From contig JAJZQA010000061.1 in assembly GCA_021810985.1 (NCBI GenBank), positions 1 to 9,905 on the forward strand: DNA of 9,905 nt. Reading direction: 5' to 3'. Shown here one piece after another: positions 5,651 through 9,905 of this stretch. The DNA comes from Deltaproteobacteria bacterium (GTDB taxonomy: Bacteria > Desulfobacterota > Desulfuromonadia > Geobacterales > Geobacteraceae). Below the pieces are notes generated by a model. It was not told the DNA's origin. It did not search any database and worked only from the letters and a program-made list of their open reading frames with translations. Position numbers and translations under genes: made by a program. Numbering within the stretch: position 1 is the first letter of the stretch; each line of letters opens with the position of its first letter.

Positions 5651-7804
5651 TTACGGTGTTCCCAAAACCTCCTGCACTTTTTCCAGCAGACTCCAGGGAA
5701 CAACCGGTTTTGGCAGGAAGTGCAATCCTTCCTTGAGGATTCCTTCCTCGGTGAGAAATTCACCGGTATAGCCGCTCACAAAGATTGCCTTGACGTCCGG
5801 ATAGGTCTTGCGGATTTCCAGATAGGCATCTCTTCCGTTCTTTTTCGGCATGATGATGTCGAAAATTGCCGCTTTGATACACTCACTGTTCTCGCGGAAT
5901 TTCTTGACCGCGTCCAGCCCATCCACCGCCTCGATAACGTTATAACCGAATTCCTCCAGCACAGTCCTGATGAAACTCCGTACGTCGGGATCGTCTTCCG
6001 CAACGAGAAGCGTTTCCCCTCTGCCTTTCGGTACGCTGAGCTGTACGAAAGACGCTTCTTCCGGTTCTGCCATGACAAGTGGAAAGTAGATATCCACGGA
6101 GGTTCCTATTCTTGATTCACTCTTGATGTGAATGTAGCCTTTCAGTTGCTTGACCAGGCCGTAGACGATGGAGAGACCGAGACCGGTCCCTTTGCCCACC
6201 TCTTTTGTGGTGAAAAAAGGTTCAAAAATCCGGTCCTGCGCTTTCTTGTCGATGCCGAGGCCGGTATCGGAAACGGTGAGATGTACGTAGCTTGCCGGTT
6301 TGCCGGGGAAAATTGACACCTCCGGATCTCCATTCATCGTGCAACGCTCGGTCCGGATACTGAGAATCCCGCCGCCGGGCATGGCATCCCGGGCGTTGGT
6401 CGCCAGATTGATGATGATCTGCTCGATCTTGGTTTCATCGCCCAGTATTACCAGGTCTCCCTTGCAGAGGTCTGTGCGGATTTCCACGTCTTCACGGATC
6501 AGGCGGGCAAGAAGCTTTTGGGTTTCCAGTATGACACTGTTGATATGCAAGGGCTTGAAACAGATAATCTGTTTCCGGCTGAAAGCCAGAAGGCTGTCCG
6601 TAAGTCCGGCAGCGCGTTCCGCGGCCAATCTGATCTGCTCGACATATTTTTTCAATTCCTCATCTTCCAATTTCATTTCCAGGATGAAAACGAATCCGGT
6701 AATTGCCGTGAGAATATTATTGAAGTCATGGGAAATCCCTCCGGCCAGCTGCCCGACGGCTTCCATCTTCTGGGCCTGGATGAGCTGTTCTTCGAGATGT
6801 TTCCGATCGGTTATGTTGCGCTCGTATCCTCGAAATCCGGTAAAGTTTCCGTTCTGATCAAAAATGGGCATACCGCTCGATTCGAGTACGACGGTTTTAC
6901 CCTCTTTATGCCGGTAGCTGCATTCAATTTCAGTAAAAGACCGCTCTTCTTTTTTCGCATCGTAAAAGATCGTGGTAATTCGTTCGATGTCCTCTTCTGT
7001 TGCCATGTCAAAGGGTTTTGTGCCGATGACCTCCTCCGGTTCATAACCCAGCAGTGTTTTTACTTTCTGACTGGAGTAGGTAAGCCGGTCATGAATATCC
7101 GTTTCCCAAATCCAGTCCGTAGTGGCCTCAACCAGGGAGCGGAACCGGGCTTCGCTTTCCCGAAGTGCCAGTTCCGTGTACTTTCGTGTGGTGACATCAT
7201 GGACGATGTTGAAATAGAAGTGGTGATCTTTCAGCCGGATCGGTGTCGAATGTATCTCAACCTCGCGAATTTCGCCGTTTGCGAGACGATGGCTGAAGCT
7301 AATGGGGGAATGATCTTCTTTTGCGGTCTTTTCGAGCAACTTTTTCACTTCGGACCCGGGAAGCGTTGACAGATCGGCAAGCGTCAGTGACGCGAATTCA
7401 TCCCGGCTATAGCCGTAGAACTTCTGTGCGGACTCATTTGCGTCAAAGATGGCAAGCGTTTCCGTATCAACCAGATAAAGCATGGCGCTGTGTTTGGCGA
7501 ACATCTGGCGAAATTGTTCTTCCGAATCGGCTAGCGCAGCTTGTGCACTTTTCAGCAACTCGTGCTCGCGACGGATCATCTCTTGCGCCGAGAGCAGTCT
7601 CTTGGTGTGAAGACGAATAAGCCAGTAAAGGAGCAGGGAGGTTATGGCAACATACAGCCACCCCTTGGCAGTGCTCCAGGTAGTAATTTCGGCGGGAGTC
7701 GAGACAAATAGGGGCAGGAATCTATCGGAGAAGTAGATCCAGAGTGCACCGAGCAGTGCATACAGGGAGACAATGAAAAGTACCGAACGGGACGCTTTTT
7801 TCAC
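5651..7804 (-). CDS. Membrane-bound PAS-PAS hybrid histidine kinase with C-terminal receiver domain
   Basis: This is a 717-residue signalling protein. Two membrane helices (about 7-25 and 49-65) flank a short periplasmic loop of about 20 residues, so sensing is probably cytoplasmic or in the membrane. Then come PAS-1 (about 98-205), PAS-2 with its PAC end (about 219-334), a HisKA domain with the phospho-accepting H359 in GGISHDFNNIL, and an ATPase domain with N-box NLATNARDA (N470), G1 SDTGLGI (512-518), F-box FEPFFTTK (527-534) and G2 GKGTGLGLS (537-545). The receiver (about 597-714) has acidic AEDD (602-605), acceptor D649 in IFDIIMP, S677 and K699. All catalytic residues are present. With no output domain, it must pass phosphate to, or take it from, an unlinked partner. 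The ligand is unknown and no regulator lies next to it. The start is GTG at 7804, because GAGGAGG ends 4 bases before it; a TTG 6 codons earlier would put that ribosome site inside the gene. Confidence 0.95.
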   Translation of the reverse strand: MKKASRSVLFIVSLYALLGALWIYFSDRFLPLFVSTPAEITTWSTAKGWLYVAITSLLLYWLIRLHTKRLLSAQEMIRREHELLKSAQAALADSEEQFRQMFAKHSAMLYLVDTETLAIFDANESAQKFYGYSRDEFASLTLADLSTLPGSEVKKLLEKTAKEDHSPISFSHRLANGEIREVEIHSTPIRLKDHHFYFNIVHDVTTRKYTELALRESEARFRSLVEATTDWIWETDIHDRLTYSSQKVKTLLGYEPEEVIGTKPFDMATEEDIERITTIFYDAKKEERSFTEIECSYRHKEGKTVVLESSGMPIFDQNGNFTGFRGYERNITDRKHLEEQLIQAQKMEAVGQLAGGISHDFNNILTAITGFVFILEMKLEDEELKKYVEQIRLAAERAAGLTDSLLAFSRKQIICFKPLHINSVILETQKLLARLIREDVEIRTDLCKGDLVILGDETKIEQIIINLATNARDAMPGGGILSIRTERCTMNGDPEVSIFPGKPASYVHLTVSDTGLGIDKKAQDRIFEPFFTTKEVGKGTGLGLSIVYGLVKQLKGYIHIKSESRIGTSVDIYFPLVMAEPEEASFVQLSVPKGRGETLLVAEDDPDVRSFIRTVLEEFGYNVIEAVDGLDAVKKFRENSECIKAAIFDIIMPKKNGRDAYLEIRKTYPDVKAIFVSGYTGEFLTEEGILKEGLHFLPKPVVPWSLLEKVQEVLGTP

Positions 7805-8067
7805 GTAGCCTCCTCGCGGCAATGAAGTTCCGCCGGCGCTGATTCCGGTCTGTTGCAGGAAAGAAGCATTACTGTTGCAGCGGGGAAAGCACGGAACCAG
7901 ATGACTTGTATTGAACAGGGTGGGTGGTAAATTGCCCTTGGGCAGGTGCCGGATAAACGGCGTGCGAGATCACTCCCGAGGTTGGCTGCCGGAAGAACGG
8001 TGGCTTGATGGGCGTCGATAGCGGTGCGGAGTGCTGCCATGACTACCTGCCTCTGATAGACGATAGG
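7805..8067. other. Upstream region of the hybrid kinase gene
   Basis: About 260 bp lie between the kinase and the terminator of the DUF1858 gene. I see no convincing promoter. There are two 9-bp direct repeats (7850-7880) and a 12-bp palindrome TGCCC-TT-GGGCA (7933-7944). A minus-strand open frame starts at ATG 8040 behind a GGCAGGT-like ribosome site, runs 79 codons and stops at 7801 with a GTGA overlap onto the kinase start codon. Its first 31 residues look protein-like, but the rest (rich in Cys, Pro and His) does not, so I do not call it a gene. Confidence 0.5.
7850..7880. repeat. Direct repeat CTGTTGCAG x2, 22 bp apart, upstream of the kinase
   Basis: CTGTTGCAG occurs at 7850-7858 and 7872-7880, identical over 9 bp with a 22-bp period, which is two helical turns. 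Each copy is also a small inverted repeat (CTG-TTG-CAG). The pair lies 46-76 bp upstream of the kinase start codon, in the range of an activator or operator site. Confidence 0.45.
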
Positions 8068-8116
8068 GTTGGAAAACAGCGGCACACCAGGAAGGAACGC
8101 CATTCCCGGTGTGCCG
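8068..8116 (-). terminator. Rho-independent terminator of the coaD-aminotransferase-DUF1858 operon
   Basis: Read on the minus strand, CGGCACACC (8116-8108) pairs with GGTGTGCCG (8088-8080). After one mismatch the stem continues for four more pairs (8106-8103 with 8093-8090), leaving a 9-base loop. It is followed by CTGTTTTCC, a short T-run. The hairpin starts 6 bases after the DUF1858 stop codon. Confidence 0.82.
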
Positions 8117-8121
8117 TATAA

Positions 8122-8316
8122 TTAGTTTGCGATGATACGATTCAATTCTTCGAGTAGCTTCTCCATGTCAACTTTATGGACACCCGCACCGTGTTCCAGT
8201 TCTTCCAGGTCGGCGATCTGGCACTCGAGGCAGTCAAGGCCGAACTCTTTGAGTATGGAAACTGCCTGCGGATACCGGCGGCAGATCTCACCGATTTTCA
8301 TATCTTTTGTAATCAT
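8122..8316 (-). CDS. DUF1858 small protein (hybrid-cluster-protein-associated redox disulfide domain)
   Basis: The 64-residue protein is all one domain: ITKDMKIGEICRRYP at the start, then GLDCLECQIADLEELEHGAG (26-45) with the C29-x-x-C32 pair, and a C-terminal helix. This matches DUF1858 / the TIGR-type redox-disulfide domain often encoded near or fused to hybrid cluster proteins and other metalloenzymes. The CxxC pair suggests a thiol-disulfide or metal-binding role, but no biochemical function is established for stand-alone members. A third cysteine (C12) lies outside the pair. No signal peptide is seen, so it is cytoplasmic. GAGGAG sits 5-6 bases before the ATG. It begins 39 bp after the aminotransferase stop codon and ends just before a terminator, so it is probably the last gene of that operon. 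Confidence 0.88.
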   Translation of the reverse strand: MITKDMKIGEICRRYPQAVSILKEFGLDCLECQIADLEELEHGAGVHKVDMEKLLEELNRIIAN

Positions 8317-8355
8317 GGTATCTCCTCGGTAGATGGATCTCGGCAGTAACTTATT

Positions 8356-9549
<1,194 letters not shown>

Positions 9550-9598
9550 AGTTATCTCCAAGTATGGGAAGGCGGAAGCCGTAGCAGCCGCTCCGTTG

Positions 9599-9905
9599 TT
9601 ATCTGTTGAATTTTGCGTCGAGCGCTTTCTTGACCAGAGGGGGAACCAGCCCGTCGATGGGGCCTTTCAGTGAATAGACTTCCTTTACGATCGAAGAGGA
9701 AAGGAAGCTGTAAAATACCGAAGTCATTAAAAATACCGTTTCAACTTCCCGCGATATGCCGCGGTTGATCTGCGCCATCTGGAGTTCGTACTCGAAATCG
9801 GAGATGGCCCGCAGGCCCCTGACGATTGCCTGAGCTTTACAGGACCGGGCGTAATCTACCAGAAGCCCGTCAAAGGTGTCAACGGTTGCCCGGGTATTGT
9901 CTTTC
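9599..9905 (-). CDS. coaD: Phosphopantetheine adenylyltransferase CoaD (C-terminal 101 aa, cut by window edge)
   Basis: CoaD joins ATP and 4'-phosphopantetheine to make dephospho-coenzyme A and pyrophosphate, the fourth step of coenzyme A synthesis, in the cytoplasm. About 101 of the usual 160 residues are present; the N-terminal TxGH nucleotide-binding motif lies beyond the edge. The visible part includes FDGLLVDYA, then VRGLRAISDFEYELQMAQIN with the arginines that contact ATP and substrate, and FLSSSIVKEVYSLKG, the conserved SSS-VKE segment near the C-terminus. The stop codon is TAA at 9601-9599. It reads leftward into the aminotransferase gene 49 bp away, an arrangement I recall from Geobacter genomes. 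Confidence 0.95.
   Translation of the reverse strand, partial: KDNTRATVDTFDGLLVDYARSCKAQAIVRGLRAISDFEYELQMAQINRGISREVETVFLMTSVFYSFLSSSIVKEVYSLKGPIDGLVPPLVKKALDAKFNR

Noticed and set aside
6518..7369. 283-codon plus-strand frame inside the kinase gene
   Set aside because: It is a shadow of the kinase: no ribosome site or domain, and the kinase protein is intact across the whole span.
7900..7960. Sigma-54 promoter for the kinase around the CGGCACC sequence on the minus strand
   Set aside because: The -12 TTGC element is not at the required spacing from the GG element.

Overview
The window looks like chromosomal core sequence from a Geobacter-like member of the Desulfuromonadia (Deltaproteobacteria in older taxonomy). 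The reasons are the moderately GC-rich coding sequence, the coaD / aspartate aminotransferase neighbourhood, the PAS hybrid kinase with the two-helix membrane anchor common in Geobacter, and a DUF523-DUF1722 protein. The genus is an inference from gene content. I see no mobile element, tRNA, rRNA, CRISPR array or phage gene.

Left part (1-3360): the N-terminus of a secreted coiled-coil protein, perhaps an outer-membrane porin, runs leftward off the window edge. It is divergent from clpB, a complete ClpB disaggregase gene (672-3266). The 463-bp region between them carries two candidate clpB promoters, one vegetative-like and one heat-shock-like, plus several palindromes. A strong hairpin terminator follows clpB and probably also stops the convergent gene.

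Middle (3360-5650): a small secreted helix-hairpin-helix (ComEA-like) protein is encoded on the minus strand. It is divergent from a DUF523-DUF1722 gene on the plus strand, and each has a recognisable -35/-10 promoter. Next comes a 296-bp gap with two regulatory signals: three GTCA repeats at an 11-bp period, and a TGTGA-N6-TCACA palindrome about 60 bp upstream of the start predicted from a perfect TATAAT. This gap leads into a secreted L,D-transpeptidase (YkuD) gene.

Right part (5651-9905), all on the minus strand: a membrane PAS-PAS hybrid histidine kinase with a C-terminal receiver ends 2 bp from the transpeptidase stop codon. Beyond its 268-bp upstream region, a probable operon reads coaD (partial) - aspartate aminotransferase - DUF1858 redox-disulfide protein and ends at a hairpin terminator.

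The genes cover protein quality control, envelope remodelling, signal sensing, coenzyme A synthesis and amino-acid metabolism. I found no convincing new multi-gene system. The points most worth a second look are the regulatory region in front of the transpeptidase, the serine in place of the third cluster-type cysteine in the DUF523 protein, and the layered clpB promoter region.
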